Source of the DNA: Cadophora sp. MPI-SDFR-AT-0126
Taxonomy: Eukaryota; Ascomycota; Leotiomycetes; Helotiales; Ploettnerulaceae
DNA: 64,000 nucleotides
Assembly: GCA_020747065.1 (NCBI GenBank)
Contig: JAGMVK010000001.1
Location: forward strand, 3,286,001-3,350,000
Direction of reading: 5' to 3'
The translations under genes and the position numbers were made by a program. The notes beneath the pieces are model-generated. The model had not been told where the DNA came from, did no database searches, and saw only the letters and a list, made by a program, of their open reading frames with translations. Shown in pieces: positions 1 through 11,981 of this stretch; the first letter of the stretch is position 1; each line of letters starts with the position of its first letter.

Positions 1-1848
1 ACCTCTCCTCGTAAGCACTCGGTGGCCTTCTCACCCTCCAAGCCACAATGCCATCAGGCCTAACCAGTAACGCACCCGTACTCGATATTCCCGCCGCTGT
101 CTCGAACGCTGCCTTGGTTTCTACAGGCAAGTAATCATCAGCGCCACTACCTCCTATCACGTACGTCTTGATCTCAAGAGCTGGAGCCAGCGAATCAGAA
201 GCGACAACATTCTCAGCGGCTTTCACCCAAGCACGACCCTCCGAGCCAGTGAGTAGTGCAAAATTCCGTCCGCAGAGATCGAGCGTTGAAATCTTTCCTT
301 CTTCTCCATCCCCTTGCTTATCTGCAAGTGAAACTGGCTTCCGCAACCAAACATGAGGCACCCTCCTCCCCGGTCTTCCATCAAGACCCATCACCATCCC
401 CGCAAACGTCCAAGTCTTCCAACTCATGCCGCCAAGCAAACCGGGGTCTTCAGGTACGATGCCCACGCCCTGCCCTTCATACGTGACGCTCACGCCGGGA
501 ACGAGGAACGCTCGCCTCACCAAACTGCCCGCGGTCCTGAGATCTTTCTTCAGATACAGAAGACCCTTCTCATTTGCCGATGCGCCGGATACTTCAGCGG
601 CGTAGGTGTCGACGGGTAGGCGTTCAGCCTCGTATGTATCCAGGAGATGGGGAAATGAAGAGGGAGACTTGGAGTGCAGGGTCGCAGCTAGTTTCCAAGC
701 AAGGTTATGTACGTCCGCTATCCCTGAATTGGCGCCCTGGCCAGCGTATGGAGGCATTTGATGTGCCGAGTCGCCGGCGAGGAAGATACGATCTTCTCGC
801 ATGCGTGAGGCCACTCGGACGCTGGCTTGCCATGGTAAAACGGATATGATCTTCACTTCCACATCCCGTTCAGACTCTTCGGGGCTTTCATCCATACCAA
901 GAGCAGTTCTCACAATCTCCTCGCATCTCTCATTTGGGAAATCCTCTGCTTTCTCGCCCTTAGAAGGGTCGTAGCAGAGATGGAAGACCCAGCGTTCAGC
1001 ATTATTGATGCTCGTCAAGCCTCCATCGATAGGTCTAGGCGTCTCGCCGGACTTGGCCGGCTTGCCAGGGTTGTGGATGATGATGATTGAGTACTCTCTG
1101 CCGCGGACGAAGGAGCCAAGGTCTGCGTTGAAGAGGATGTTGAGGAGGTGGCCTGCATTTTGATTCTGTCCGTACCTCTTGATGCCGAGTTGTTCACGAA
1201 TGGGAGAGCTCGCGCCGTCGGCGGCGATGCAGTAATCGGCTGTGATCTCGTACTCTTCACCACTCTCTCGTCTCTTCAGACGGGCGGTCACTTTCTCGCC
1301 GTCTTGCGTGACGCTAAGACATTCGGTAGAGAATCGGGCGTCTACGTCTCGTTCACATGCTGCGTTCAGGAGGACTGGTTCGAGGAGCTCCAGGGAGATG
1401 AAGAGGCCTTCTTCTGGACTCATGGTTGAGAGGATGGATTTGAGGGCAGTTGGTCGAAAAGTGCGTTTACCTGGGGCGCTTCTGGGGATGGGAGAGATGG
1501 CCGAGTAGAATGTCGGAGCAGATTTCATGCCGCCTGTTGGGGACATGGATTTGCCGGCTTCTTTGATGGCAGTGGTTATGCTTAGTTCGCGGTAGAATTC
1601 CTGTCAAAGGTGTCAACATGCTTTCTTCTTAAGATTTTGTTGGTTTGGAGTTTTTTGAGAGAGAGCGTAGACACCATTGTTCTAGTATTGACTCCTCGAG
1701 ATCGTGGATGAATCGAGGTTCCGCTGTGTTTCTCAACAAGGATGGTGCGGATTCCATGGTAATTGAGGAAGAGTGAGGCACTTAGTCCAACGACTCCACC
1801 TCCTACTATGAGAACCGGGATGTGTATTGAGTGTGCATTTGAAGCCAT
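1..1848 (-). CDS. FAD-dependent aromatic (phenol-type) monooxygenase, 3' end cut by window
   Basis: Class A flavoprotein monooxygenase of the FAD_binding_3 family, expected to hydroxylate an aromatic or polyketide-like substrate using NAD(P)H and O2. Exon 1 is 1675-1848. A 74-nt GT-AG intron (1601-1674) follows, and exon 2 runs from 1600 off the window start. The N-terminus has the FAD dinucleotide fold LIVGGGVVGLSAS, followed by the RSRGVNTRTM segment that flanks the isoalloxazine. Further on are the DG motif CIAADGASS (about residue 190) and the second FAD motif FLAGDSAHQMPP. The order and spacing match phenol 2-monooxygenase and PheA/TfdB relatives. The C-terminal thioredoxin-like region is entered (VIGGSGADDYLPVE) but its end is missing. 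No biosynthetic partner gene lies beside it, so the substrate cannot be inferred. The family call is secure and the substrate is unknown. Confidence 0.88.
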
Positions 1849-2527
1849 CGCTGGAGGTTATCAAAGCTTATGGATATTTGACTCCAGGCACGTTGTTGAC
1901 GTTGTGGTCACTGGATGCAGATGACGTGGGGTCGATGCTATGAAGCGAGAATAGAGAAAGGGATAATGCCCAGGCGGGCCAAGACTGGCTGCCCTATATA
2001 CTTACTTCCTACCCGAGAACTACTAGGCAGCAGGCGGTCTTGAGAGGCACAGCCCACCATTCATCAGGCGACCTAGATGCAAATGCCTGAAAATTGTAAT
2101 CGAAGACGTAGATTATATGTATTATTTGGCCGACTCGCTTGTTTCAATTGGTCGTTGGCTGAGTTCGGAAACTTAGATTTTCCCGACCTTTTGGTCCTGT
2201 ACATTAAGGACTAGCAAGCGATGATTGCATACAAAGGTAGCTAGTAGATACACGGATATGCATCTAATACTGCCTTTCACCTTGTTTGACTCTATTTAAC
2301 ATAGGCCGGAGAAGTTTGGCTTATCGGTTCAGTGATAATTGAAACATAGTTGAAAATCCGGGTCGGTATGCCGGCTTTGAGTTCTAATTACATACGGAAG
2401 CGTTCCTGGGCACCCGAGGGACCGATACAAGTCAAAAATCCTTATGTCAGAAGAAATCTTTAGAACTTTCAATAACAGGCTAATAGTACATACTGGAATG
2501 ATACATTCGCATTATCCACCGACTAAA
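1849..2527. other. Intergenic region, no gene recognised
   Basis: This lies between the start of the monooxygenase gene and the 3' end of the membrane-protein gene. It should hold the monooxygenase promoter and a terminator for the neighbour. I see no conserved coding sequence, repeat or RNA gene. Confidence 0.5.
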
Positions 2528-3430
2528 TCAAACAACACTTCCCGGTTCCAGAGCTGGCTCATGCATCTTCTTCCCAATCTTCTCCACCAATCCCTCCTCC
2601 CCACCATTAACAACATCCATCTCGCGCCCATGTCTCCTCTTGACCTTCTCCAAAATCCAAAAATTATACAACCCAAACAGCACCCCCGTAACAGCCATAC
2701 TCGACCCCGTCGTAATAGCCGTAACCTTCGCCGTAACACTCCACGCCCCATCCTGTTGCGTATACACATTGATCAACGAGGAGATCAAACCCGCAAGACT
2801 GTTCAGACAACCAGGCAAAAAGATGCGGTTGAGTAGCCAGACGTAGTTCGAGCGCCATTTGTACCAGAGCCAGACCATGCCGAGCGCGCCGATGCCGCAG
2901 CAGGAACCGGCTATTACGAGCAAGGGGATGTTTTTGACGGTCTTGAGGATTGCGGATGCTGCTTCTGAGGAGGACACTTCGGGCTTGTCTTCGAGTTTTC
3001 CAAGCGATGTGAAGGTTCCTGGGAGTACGACGAATCCTGCAAGGAGGATCCAGGTGAAGAATGCGGCGAAGATGTTGTGCATCCTGACAGACCCATTAGT
3101 GCCTAACTTATACTTGTTTCAATCCCTTTATAATTAAATAATTTACCTTGGGATAGTGTCCATTGCGAGTAGCATATTCATGTACCGCGTCTGTACACTA
3201 TTCTGGCGGTTGAGTCCACCGGTAGGGCGCGCCGGCGCACTGGTTTGGGGTGGTGTGTGGTGGTCATTGTGAGCTGTGAAGGGGATATGGACGTGTGGGA
3301 GATGAAGGTGGTGTTTTGATGATGGGGTTGAGTCTTCGAAGGTCGTTGTTGCGCTTCTGGTACTGGGTTTTACCCGGCCTTTCTCTTCGTCGTGAGATCG
3401 ACTTATTGGGAGCGTATTGGAGCGGCCCAT
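2528..3430 (-). CDS. Conserved fungal four-helix membrane protein of unknown function
   Basis: A 279-residue protein in two exons, 3147-3430 and 2528-3083. The 63-nt intron has donor GTAAAT and acceptor CTGTCAG, and the join gives MDTIPRMHNIFAAF. The N-terminal ~95 residues are hydrophilic and rich in Ser, His and Pro, and are probably cytosolic. Four hydrophobic helices follow: FFTWILLAGFVVLPGTF, IPLLVIAGSCCGIGALGMV, a segment around LPGCLNSLAGLISSLINV, and TGSSMAVTGVLFGLYNFWIL. The last ~35 residues are charged. The strong MNMLLAMDTIPR/HNIFAAFFTWILLAGF core resembles an uncharacterised protein I recall as widespread in Pezizomycotina. I know of no assigned function, and nothing in the neighbourhood suggests one. 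Confidence 0.8.
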
Positions 3431-4210
3431 TGTGGCAATGGTTTGGAGTCAAAATTCTATGGGTCTGCGTGGCAACGAAACTTCGTTAGGACTTTGATTG
3501 AAATAGCCACAGAGATGGTCAGGTTGATGAATAGTCACAAAAAGGTGTAAAACTGAATCTCAGAGTAATTATTATTCAAAGATATGGGGAAGAGAGGAAT
3601 CACATCACATCTACTCCATCTCCCTCCATGCCATGCCATGCCATGCCAGCCAGGCGTTTCTTGATGCGCTAGAACCTGTTCCATCCCCTGTAACCGATAA
3701 CAAGGCCTCGACCGGCCCGCCGTCTCTCATTGAGTCTCTTTTGCCCACTTGTCGGCGCAACGGTCCTGAAGGGTGTCGTGAGGCGTTGATCTGCCCCCAG
3801 ACCCAATCATTTGTTTGTTTCGGGATGAGGGTGAAGCTGGGGTTGACCTCTCGCTTGGTGGTGGTTGGCCCAGCCAGCTTTTTGACCCCTGGCGCCTCGC
3901 CTGTACGATGACGACCGTGAGAGCAAGGGTGTGTGTGGCTGTAAGCACCAAATGAATGGGTTGTGCTCCAAGATCTGATATCGATGGCAGCGGTCGTGAA
4001 CAGCGCTTAGAACTCCTTGAGATTGTGTGCTTGTGGCGATCTCCAAGGGACTGGTACACTGGCTTGACTGGAATTGAGAGACACTCGCAAGTTGAAGGCA
4101 CAGATCACGCTAAAATACATATCTTGACTATCGCGAGACAGATGTGGAAAAATCATCGGTTGAGGCACATGCAATTAATTATTGAGATTCTGCAAGTAGT
4201 ACACAGGCAG
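3431..4210. other. Intergenic region with a short pentanucleotide repeat
   Basis: This separates the membrane-protein gene from the 3' end of prp24. A perfect 5-bp tandem repeat (CCATG x4) lies at 3626-3645. No other structure was recognised. Open frames here lack any family resemblance. Confidence 0.5.
3626..3645. repeat. CCATG x4 microsatellite
   Basis: Four perfect copies of the pentamer CCATG in a non-coding gap. It could be polymorphic between strains; no function is implied. Confidence 0.9.
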
Positions 4211-7200
4211 CTATTGGCTTCCACCACTGACAAACATTGCCTTGAAATCCGCATTGCTCTTTGGCTTCTTACTCTCCTCCGCTCCGCCAGGTCCATGACC
4301 ATTAACCTGAGCAGCATCTGCAGCGCTCGCAGGCTTCGGCGCAGAATATCCCAGACCTCTCTTCTGTCCCAATCCTCCACGACCACCAGCTCCCGGTCTC
4401 CTAATAGGAGCACTGGTTTGTTGCATGAAACCAGCAGCTGGCTTTTTCCCTACCCCAACCTGAATTCGATCGGTCCTAATTTCATCCTTTTCTGCGAAGA
4501 GATCTTTCAATCCTCCAGTACGCAGTCTCCGTCCAGGAACAATCTCATGATTCTCTAATGCCAATGCAGCCTTGCCAGCAGATGCAGCATCGGCATACTC
4601 GACAATCGCACCTTGATGATCAGGCCGCAAGACAACCTTGACCAGTTCACCATATGGTTCTACAATCGCATTGACTCGAGCAACATTGACCGTGTCTGGT
4701 ATGTTCATAAGAGTTATGGTGCGATTGGCCGTTTCAGACCGACCAGGCGCATGTTGAGCATGAGTGTTGTTCTGAGCGTCGGGAGCTTGGGGTGGCGACA
4801 TAAGTGAGCACCCATCTGGGACAGGAGATGCGGAGGACCCCTTGACTATCGTTGCTGTTGGCTTGAAGTTCTTGCCTGTAGAGAGCTCAACCGTTAGGAC
4901 TCTGGACTTGAGTTTCGTCTTGTCCAATTCGAGAGCGGCATTTGCGCCTTCTTTCTTTTCAAAAGCCACGAATGCCGCACCCTTGCTCTCTCCGGTCATC
5001 GTCGTCAGTATTCGAGCCTTTTCAACCTTTCCATATTTCGAGAACACCTCCTCCAGCCCTTCCTCAGATATACTTGGATCGAGACCGGTAATGTGAATCT
5101 CACGACCCTCTGCCATGGCACCTTCACGATCCTTCTTATTGGCCGGGTCGGAATATTTCGCGCTCAGCTTATATTTACCTCCCAGAAACTGACCGTCAAG
5201 TTTCGTAGCAGCGGCGGCCCCCTCTGCAGTCCGAAATGATATGTAGCAGAATCGTCGATGCGTATTATGCTTGAGACTCGGCCAGCGAATGCTGAATATT
5301 TCGCCACAATCTTTGAACAGATGCCGTAGGAAGGCATCATCCGCAGTCGGTGGGTAGTTGGTAACATACAAAGTCAGCCCCGTACCTGGTGTAACTTTGA
5401 GCTGTTTCTCGCCAAAATACTTCGAGTCTCGTAGAAGGGCAGATTGTGCTTCTTCAGGCGTTCGAAACTCGATCAAAGCTGTTGTAGATTGCTTGTCGGC
5501 CTCGGTCTTCAAAGTGACGTTATTCAAGTGTCCGTACTCCTTGAAGTATTGCCTGACTTTCGTCTGGGTAACCTCAGCAGGTAAGTTCGCGACAAGAATG
5601 GTCGTGTTCTCTCGATCACGCTTTGCATGTTGGGCTCGAACGGCATCTCGATCGACACCCTTCGCCTTCTTTTGGGCACTACCCTCTGGATCTTCCGATC
5701 CGGGTTCTCGCTTTCGTTTTGAGGCACCTGACGTAGAATCGTCCTCGTCCAGTGCTTCTGTTTGCACTGCTGGTTGCTGTTGAGCGTATGCCGCCGCAGC
5801 TTCTACAGCTTCCCGCTCTCGTCTGTTAGCAACTACTTTGGTAAGTCGATGCACAGTGCTCATAGCCTTGAGCAGAGCACCGACCTCCTCGTAGTTATTG
5901 CAGTGCCGAAGGTAAATCTCCATAATCTTCTCGGGCCAATCCAATGTCTTTCGACCAACAGCTTGGATGAGGACCTCAGTGGCATAACTTAGTGGTCCAG
6001 TGGGAGTTCTAACGGTCATTTCCCATAGATAGTACTGTTGCCAGAACTCGTAGCTATCAGCATGAGTCTGAACTAATCGCTTCCAGTACTCTCGAGCTTC
6101 ATGAATGGCTCCCTTCTGAGTTAGATGCTGGATGAAAATTCTTTCGATACGGAACAAAGGGTCTCCCTTCCATTCCTTGCCGTGGCGTCGTTTGCCCCAT
6201 TCCTGAACGTCTTCCAACGCAGTTGGCAATCCCATCTCTGCCACATCTATGTCATCGTCCGTTGCTCCTGCAATCATGGTGAGACGTTTCAAGTATCCAC
6301 TCCAGGCAATGTAGAATTCGATGACGCTGCCCATCCCATCACGATCTAATTCTCTGGTGTTTGTAGCAGCATGTTTGATTTGCTCCATTGTGGAAAAGGG
6401 TAGAGATTCGGCTTCCGCAGATAAGATGTATCTTGCCCAAAGTGCTCCGGACCATGGGCAGTGGTTTGTGGCTCTCTGGATAACAGGAAGCACAGCGGGG
6501 AGTTGGCTCTCACGCGTATCGTCCTTGTGGTTGGTAAGAAAAACAATGTAGTCCTCCCAGATCGACGATTCCAAGCCCAGTGGAGTTGAAGAGAGAGCTC
6601 GCTCATACAATGCTACGCAAAGTATCAACGGGCTAGCAGCAGCTCCCTTTTTAGGTTTGTACAGTACTTGATTGGATTCCCAGGCCAGATAAGCCATCAT
6701 TTCAGCCTTGATGGCCTCTCTATCTCCAGTGTCAGTAGCTCGTCGCAGTTTCAGCTCATGCGATTCGCGATTGCTGTATAGTTCTTTTGCAATCCTTCCG
6801 ACCTTTGTTGCCTCGATCATTGTAGCCTCCCAAGCAGGCTCGTCAAATTTTGTGACAAATGTTGAGAGCATCTGCGAGGTCTCATCCCAGGTGGCATGAG
6901 GAATTCGAAGGCGGTCGAAGAATAGGTTTTTGGCGCGTTCAATCTTCTCTCGACTTGGAGCTTTCGAAAGTTGTTCCAACTCAATCGACATCCATCTGTT
7001 CCAAAGCTCGTGGCTGTCGTTCATTCGATATTGTGTCGCTTGTGCGCCTTCGTGCCAGACATCCAAAGCTACCCCCAAAGAGAAGAGTTCTTGCCCAACC
7101 TGTTGCTCCTCTTCTGGCCATCCTGCGTCGCCATTCTGGCAATCTGTGTACAAAGACCAGAACCATTCGCAGTATGCCAACCACAACTTGTTTGACCATG

Positions 7201-7330
7201 GTTCTGCCGCGATCGCACGCTTGTATTGCTCTACAACTCCTATTCTTTGCTCGAGATCGCCGGCAGTTCTGCTGGCTTCATCGACGAGAGCAAGCCATGC
7301 ATCTTCGCCGACTGCAACTGGTTCGGCCAT
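4211..7330 (-). CDS. prp24: U4/U6 snRNP recycling factor Prp24 (SART3-like)
   Basis: An intronless 1039-residue spliceosome assembly factor that anneals U4 and U6 snRNA and recycles U6 snRNP in the nucleus. The N-terminal ~500 residues are half-a-TPR (HAT) helical repeats, as in SART3 and unlike the short yeast Prp24. A basic, acidic-flanked linker with an NLS-like KRKR follows at about 535. Four RRM domains start near 574 (TTILVANLP), 651 (LTLYVTNYP), 741 (REIHITGLD) and 870 (RTITLMNIP). RRM1-3 have readable RNP1/RNP2 signatures; RRM4 is more divergent, as usual. The C-terminus SNADFKAMFVSGGSQ matches the Lsm-interacting motif that contacts the Lsm2-8 ring. The ATG at 7330 gives the full-length HAT domain. 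The gene shares a 328-bp divergent promoter with uL22m. Confidence 0.95.
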   Translation of the reverse strand: MAEPVAVGEDAWLALVDEASRTAGDLEQRIGVVEQYKRAIAAEPWSNKLWLAYCEWFWSLYTDCQNGDAGWPEEEQQVGQELFSLGVALDVWHEGAQATQYRMNDSHELWNRWMSIELEQLSKAPSREKIERAKNLFFDRLRIPHATWDETSQMLSTFVTKFDEPAWEATMIEATKVGRIAKELYSNRESHELKLRRATDTGDREAIKAEMMAYLAWESNQVLYKPKKGAAASPLILCVALYERALSSTPLGLESSIWEDYIVFLTNHKDDTRESQLPAVLPVIQRATNHCPWSGALWARYILSAEAESLPFSTMEQIKHAATNTRELDRDGMGSVIEFYIAWSGYLKRLTMIAGATDDDIDVAEMGLPTALEDVQEWGKRRHGKEWKGDPLFRIERIFIQHLTQKGAIHEAREYWKRLVQTHADSYEFWQQYYLWEMTVRTPTGPLSYATEVLIQAVGRKTLDWPEKIMEIYLRHCNNYEEVGALLKAMSTVHRLTKVVANRREREAVEAAAAYAQQQPAVQTEALDEDDSTSGASKRKREPGSEDPEGSAQKKAKGVDRDAVRAQHAKRDRENTTILVANLPAEVTQTKVRQYFKEYGHLNNVTLKTEADKQSTTALIEFRTPEEAQSALLRDSKYFGEKQLKVTPGTGLTLYVTNYPPTADDAFLRHLFKDCGEIFSIRWPSLKHNTHRRFCYISFRTAEGAAAATKLDGQFLGGKYKLSAKYSDPANKKDREGAMAEGREIHITGLDPSISEEGLEEVFSKYGKVEKARILTTMTGESKGAAFVAFEKKEGANAALELDKTKLKSRVLTVELSTGKNFKPTATIVKGSSASPVPDGCSLMSPPQAPDAQNNTHAQHAPGRSETANRTITLMNIPDTVNVARVNAIVEPYGELVKVVLRPDHQGAIVEYADAASAGKAALALENHEIVPGRRLRTGGLKDLFAEKDEIRTDRIQVGVGKKPAAGFMQQTSAPIRRPGAGGRGGLGQKRGLGYSAPKPASAADAAQVNGHGPGGAEESKKPKSNADFKAMFVSGGSQ

Positions 7331-7658
7331 TGCGCCTGGCTGGGAACCTCGGGGTTGACAGGGTTAACAGGCTTTGCAGTGTCGTGTCAAAGGATCACTG
7401 TCCAGGAGAATCGTCAAGATGTTGGCTTAGCATTTCAAAGCTGGTCCTTGAAATGTAGTGAGGGCGATAAATGAGCGCGTGGTTGTAGGAGTTCGTTGAT
7501 GGGGCTGTCTGTCTCTTCTGTATGGCTGTTTGGCGCTACTGAATTTATCGGCGACGGTCCAGATCTCAATCACGTGTTTTCGGATAAACGATTATCCTGT
7601 TTTCGCGTTCTGTTGTTGAAGCTTTGAAGATGGTGAGAGAGCATCATCAAAGACCATC
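7331..7658. promoter_or_regulatory. Bidirectional promoter of prp24 and mitochondrial uL22
   Basis: A 328-bp spacer between the two divergent ATGs. Both are housekeeping genes, so a shared TATA-less promoter is likely. No clear TATA box is visible within 100 nt of either ATG. Assigned from gene orientation only. Confidence 0.6.
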
Positions 7659-8737
7659 ATGAGTTTACATCTACCATCGCGGCGCGTGGTGAGGTCAGGT
7701 ATGCATTTGAATTTACGATTGGACTCCACATTAGTTGACTGAATTATAGCCACAGCCCTTACGTCTCCGCAACAGCCACTCTCCTTCCTCACTCCAGTAA
7801 TTCAACGTCGAACCGCATTTTCACTACGGCCCTGGACAAAAAACGACGATGTGACCGCGAAAGCGAAGCCGTCGAACCCATTGACCGAGGAGTATCTGCG
7901 TAAAAAGCCAAAGGCACCTGCCGGAGGCCCAAAACGAGGTGACCTGTCATCGTCATCCATCTTCGAGGATGAGGAAATTGTTGGCCCCAAGCCCGACGTT
8001 CCTCAGGGACAGGAGGGACAAAAATTGGAGCCGCGAAATCCGCATACAATGGCTGCTGCATTAGATCCGGATCCACAAGCAAGACAGCGATGGGAACGCA
8101 AGATGGTGATTCGGGATATCCACAAAAGGGGGCGATTGACAAAGACACAACAATTAAAGAGAGAGGAGAGGGTGTTGCTATCGAAAAGTCATGACTTCCA
8201 GACATCCGTCAAGAAGCTCGTGCCTCTAGCCAAGCAGATCGCTGGTAAGACTGTCGAGGAGGCAATTGTGCAGATGAGATTTTCGAAGAAAAAAGTCGCC
8301 AAGGATGTCAAGGAGCATCTTGAGCATGCCAGGAATGAAGCTATCATCCGGAGGGGAATGGGACTGGGATTGGGTACGGAGGGAGCTTTTCATCCAAGAC
8401 AGATTCTCACCAAAGACGGAAAGCGAGTCCAGGTGGAGGATCCCACGACCTTGTATGTGGATGAGGCATGGTGCGGAAAGGGTCTTTATGGAAAGACACC
8501 AGATCACCGAGCACGAGGTCAAATCTACTTGATGAAGAATCGAACGACTTGTAGGTACTGCCTTCTCCTCGCTCTCGCAAGGTGTTAACAACTGCAGCAT
8601 TATCGGTGGTATTGAAGGAAGAGAAGACCCGAATCCGTCTTCATGAAGAGCGTGAGAAGAAGGAGCAGAATCGCAAAGTCTGGGTACAATTGCCAAACAG
8701 GCCCATCACCGCCCAACGACAATATTATTCGTGGTAG
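7659..8737 (+). CDS. mrpl22: Mitochondrial large-subunit ribosomal protein uL22m
   Basis: Component of the mitochondrial 54S ribosomal subunit, lining the peptide exit tunnel. Three exons are inferred: 7659-7698, 7750-8550 and 8598-8737, with introns of 51 and 47 nt. The predicted protein is 326 residues. The start MSLHLPSRRVVRS is basic and lacks acidic residues, as expected of a mitochondrial presequence. The uL22 core follows the Lys-rich stretch VKKLVPLAKQIAGKTVEEAI, continues as MRFSKKKVAKDVKEHLEHA, and includes the beta-hairpin region LYVDEAWCGKGLYGKTPDHR and RGQIYLMKNRTT. The last exon adds a charged tail ending QYYSW. In exon 2 the alternative donor one step downstream would create an immediate stop, which decided the splice site. 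Confidence 0.88.
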
Positions 8738-9254
8738 TCGTGTAGGATCACTAAGTCATCTGTACATATAATGTGCCTGTATCATACAGAGAAATCTATC
8801 TATTCTCTACCCTGTGCCGACTTTTCTTGCTGCTACCTCGCAAGATCCTTCTCCAAACTATTGTCAAGGTACCGAATTGCAGAGCTGGCTTTAACTAATT
8901 TTCTCCAAAGCTTCTGATTCTAGATGAGGTTTCCCACCAGTTTTCAGATCAGCTACATTCCAGCCACATCAGGCGACGCTGCAGTCATCTCTGGACCCGC
9001 CAATCTGCTGTCATGCAAGCTAACTCACCGAGCCAATGCACGACGCAATTGGTCGCGCACTCTTTGGAACACCCACCACCTCAGCTGCACGTTGGTCTAA
9101 AGGTCTTCAGCATATCTCGCAACATTCATCTCAGAAATCACAAGTCACCCAACTACAAAACCCTTGACATGGCCTGAAATAGCTCATCACTGTTTCCTTC
9201 GACCTGGGATATTGTCACTCGGTGCTACTTGTATATCACCGGGTGGTGGTTACG
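8738..9254. other. Intergenic region, no gene recognised
   Basis: Holds the uL22m 3' UTR and the promoter of the first HET gene. No conserved coding sequence or repeat was seen. Confidence 0.5.
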
Positions 9255-11981
9255 ATGTATGGCATACGCACCCCAGATCCAAGATACCAGGCACCAAACC
9301 AGGCTTTGCCGATTCGCCATAATTATCCTCCCGGAGGAAATCAACAGATACACAATGGCTACTCAGACGGCGAAAAGCCGTTCAATGCACCTGATGTTCC
9401 TGCAAGTGGAACGTACCTTGAGCCTTCAGGAAAAGTCGACCGACGTCCCCGTACAGGAATGCCTCGGGACCGACAAGCCGCAATGCGCCCTACATCACAT
9501 ACCCATACAGTCCCATCTCCTCCCCGGTCTCGTTCGAGACAACGGTCCCCAACTCCTGAAAGGCACTCACGTCGCTCTTCCTCGCGTCAACGAGTTCCAT
9601 CTCCAGGTCGACTTCCACCAACCGCGACTCAGTATCAGCGAGACCTGTCTTCTCTTCCTCTAACGAACAAGCCTACCAAGAGCAGTCGTAGAAATGCACT
9701 GACTCCAGGAAGCCAGCCGCCTAGTTATCCCCCACCAGTTCGCCGCGGGCTTTCTCCAATAGATACGCTGAACAAATCTGGCCCCGGAAAGAACAATACA
9801 GAACCTGGACATCACACAGTTCCCTCGACACCAGGCCAGTATGGGGCCGCCTTAGTCCTCCCGAAGGCAGTATTGTCATCTGAATTCACTCGGCCAGATG
9901 GAGTCAAGCGCTCCTTCAGCGAGAGAGTGGCGAGCAGGAATGTATCAACCCCCGAGCCGCCGTTGAGGTCAGTAAAGGTTCCCTATCTGCCCTGGAATTT
10001 TGAGTTAGGCCTGTGAATTATCTCGATATCTTTGAGTTTGCCACAAAGACTTTACATTCTATAAAAGTTTGGAACGGCGACTGATCATGACCCTCTGGAA
10101 TATAGATCGCTACCATCTTCCGCTAAAAGACCAGCATCTTTGGCCCTCTCCAGTTCTTTCAGATCATCGGTTATTTCTTCCCCTGGGATCCTCCGTGATC
10201 AAGGATACCAGTACAGGGAACTTAAAGATCTTGAGTTCAGGTTGGTCAGGATTTTTCCAGAGAGGAAGACGATGATTAAGTGCCAGATCATTCACGCTTC
10301 TTTAGAGGGGCCCCCCACTTATGTTGCGATATCTTACGCCTGGGGAGACGCCGGAAATACTCGAAAGATTGAGCTCGAAGGATCTCTTGTCCCAATAAGC
10401 GTCAGTCTATATGGTGCTCTTGATGCCGTCCGGAAGAAACTGGAATCCGTCTTGGTGTGGGTAGATGCTTTATGTATCGATCAGTCAAACAGGGATGAGA
10501 GAACGCAACAGGTGCAGCTGATGACCAGTATTTACTCTACAGCGGATTCAGTAGCGATATGGCTCGGCCCGGAAGAGGATGACAGCAAAATGGCCGCTGA
10601 TCTGTTGCGTGAGGTTGCCGATCAAGCCTTATACCCCGAAAAGGTCTCCCGCTTACTATCATCTCGAGTTGGGCAACGTGATTTGGCAGGTGTAGTTTCC
10701 TTGTTTGAAAGGGATTACTGGAAACGCCTCTGGGTAGTCCAAGAGATATTCAATGCGAGATCCATAACAGTGTACTGCGGGTCGTCGAAGCTTCCATGGA
10801 GCGTATACCAAAAAGCATCAGAGACATTCAGCCGACACAGGACAGAATTGGATGTCTATTTCCCAGGAGGGCAAAGAAACGGGAGACGTACCACAATTGC
10901 CCCGACACAGTTCAGCTACTCTCAGGTTTTGGTTTACCAAGGTCCAGGCAGTCTCCCCAATCTCAAGTCATATATGGGGCTTGGACAAGATTCCCTGCTC
11001 GAAGTGCTTCGTGCCTGCCGAAGGAAACTCGCCTCAGATCCAAAAGATAAGCTGTTCGCAGTTCTTGGTGCTCTTCCAGAAGAGACCCGCATGGAATTCC
11101 GAGCCGATTACAGTCTGTCTGTTAAAGATGTCTACACAGAGGTTGTTGATTATCTACTCAAGACAACAGAATCCTTGGATGTCATCTGCGATGCTATACA
11201 TTTCCCAGTGCATACCGGGTCAGCCAATCTCCCATCTTACGTACCAGACTGGTCACACATTCCTCAAACAGCGGCTATGGGTCACAAGTACAACTTCACA
11301 GCATCGGCGGACATGAAGGCAGACTGCAGGTTCCTGGACGAGCGTCTCAACAAGCTTGAGTTATATGCAATATATCTGGATAAGATCAGCTTCCATGGCA
11401 TGGCTGTTGGCACCCTTTGCACATTAGGTGACTACCTCATGGCGTTCTTACATTGGAGAGCACTCCTTCTTGGCACTCTCGAAAGCGAGTCTGAGGAAGC
11501 CAGCCTCATGATCCAAGATGACTTTTGTAAGACTTTAAGTCTTGGCCAGGTGCCTCCACCTTGGAATAAGGAGAATCAATGGAGAACCGTCTGCTACTAC
11601 GTCTTTGCATCACTCCTACGAGAACGACTGCCCCACATGTCTCTTGACCGGATGCTTGCTAGCTGTGCCAATGCGAAGCTAGATGTCGTGATTGACAATC
11701 GGAGGCAGTTTCTGCAGAAGCATTTCGGCGATCAGATGATGGGCCGCTGTTTTTGTCGTACCGGCGAGGGGCGGCTTGGAATGGGTTCAGGCTTCATGCT
11801 GCCTGGCGATATTGTTGTCGTACCTATGGGATGCTCGACACCAGTACTTTTGAGGCAGGAAGGTGCCCGCGGGGAATATCGTTTTGTGGGAGACGTATAC
11901 ATACATGGATTTATGCATGGCAGAGCAGTAGATGAGTTCAGGAATGGGAACAGAAAGCTAGTTAAGTACGTGCTGCATTGA
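9255..11981 (+). CDS. HET-domain protein with long disordered N-terminus
   Basis: Predicted 876-residue heterokaryon-incompatibility-type protein. Exon 1 is 9255-9971, a 96-nt phase-0 intron follows, and exon 2 is 10068-11981. The first ~290 residues are low-complexity (Ser, Arg, Pro), with SPPRSRSRQRSPTPERHSRR-like segments. The HET domain begins near residue 320 with YVAISYAWGD, then VLVWVDALCIDQSNRDER and ADSVAIWLG, and ends around WKRLWVVQEIF. The C-terminal block GDIVVVPMG...VYIHGFMHGRAV is typical of the family. HET domains act in non-self recognition and programmed cell death; the trigger of this one is unknown. It lies 298 bp upstream of a second HET gene in the same orientation. The two proteins are clearly divergent, so this is not a recent duplication. 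The link of exon 1 to the HET exon rests on splice signals only. Confidence 0.85.

Noticed and set aside
2444..2836. 130-codon + strand frame
   Set aside because: Antisense to the membrane-protein exon; Asn/Arg/Pro-rich, as expected of a shadow.
3956..4558. 200-codon frame on the + strand overlapping the prp24 3' end
   Set aside because: Overlaps the conserved Lsm-binding end of Prp24 in antisense; no family resemblance.
6859..7458. 199-codon open frame antisense to the prp24 start
   Set aside because: Mostly overlaps the prp24 coding sequence; Arg/Ser/Cys-rich shadow with no known motif.
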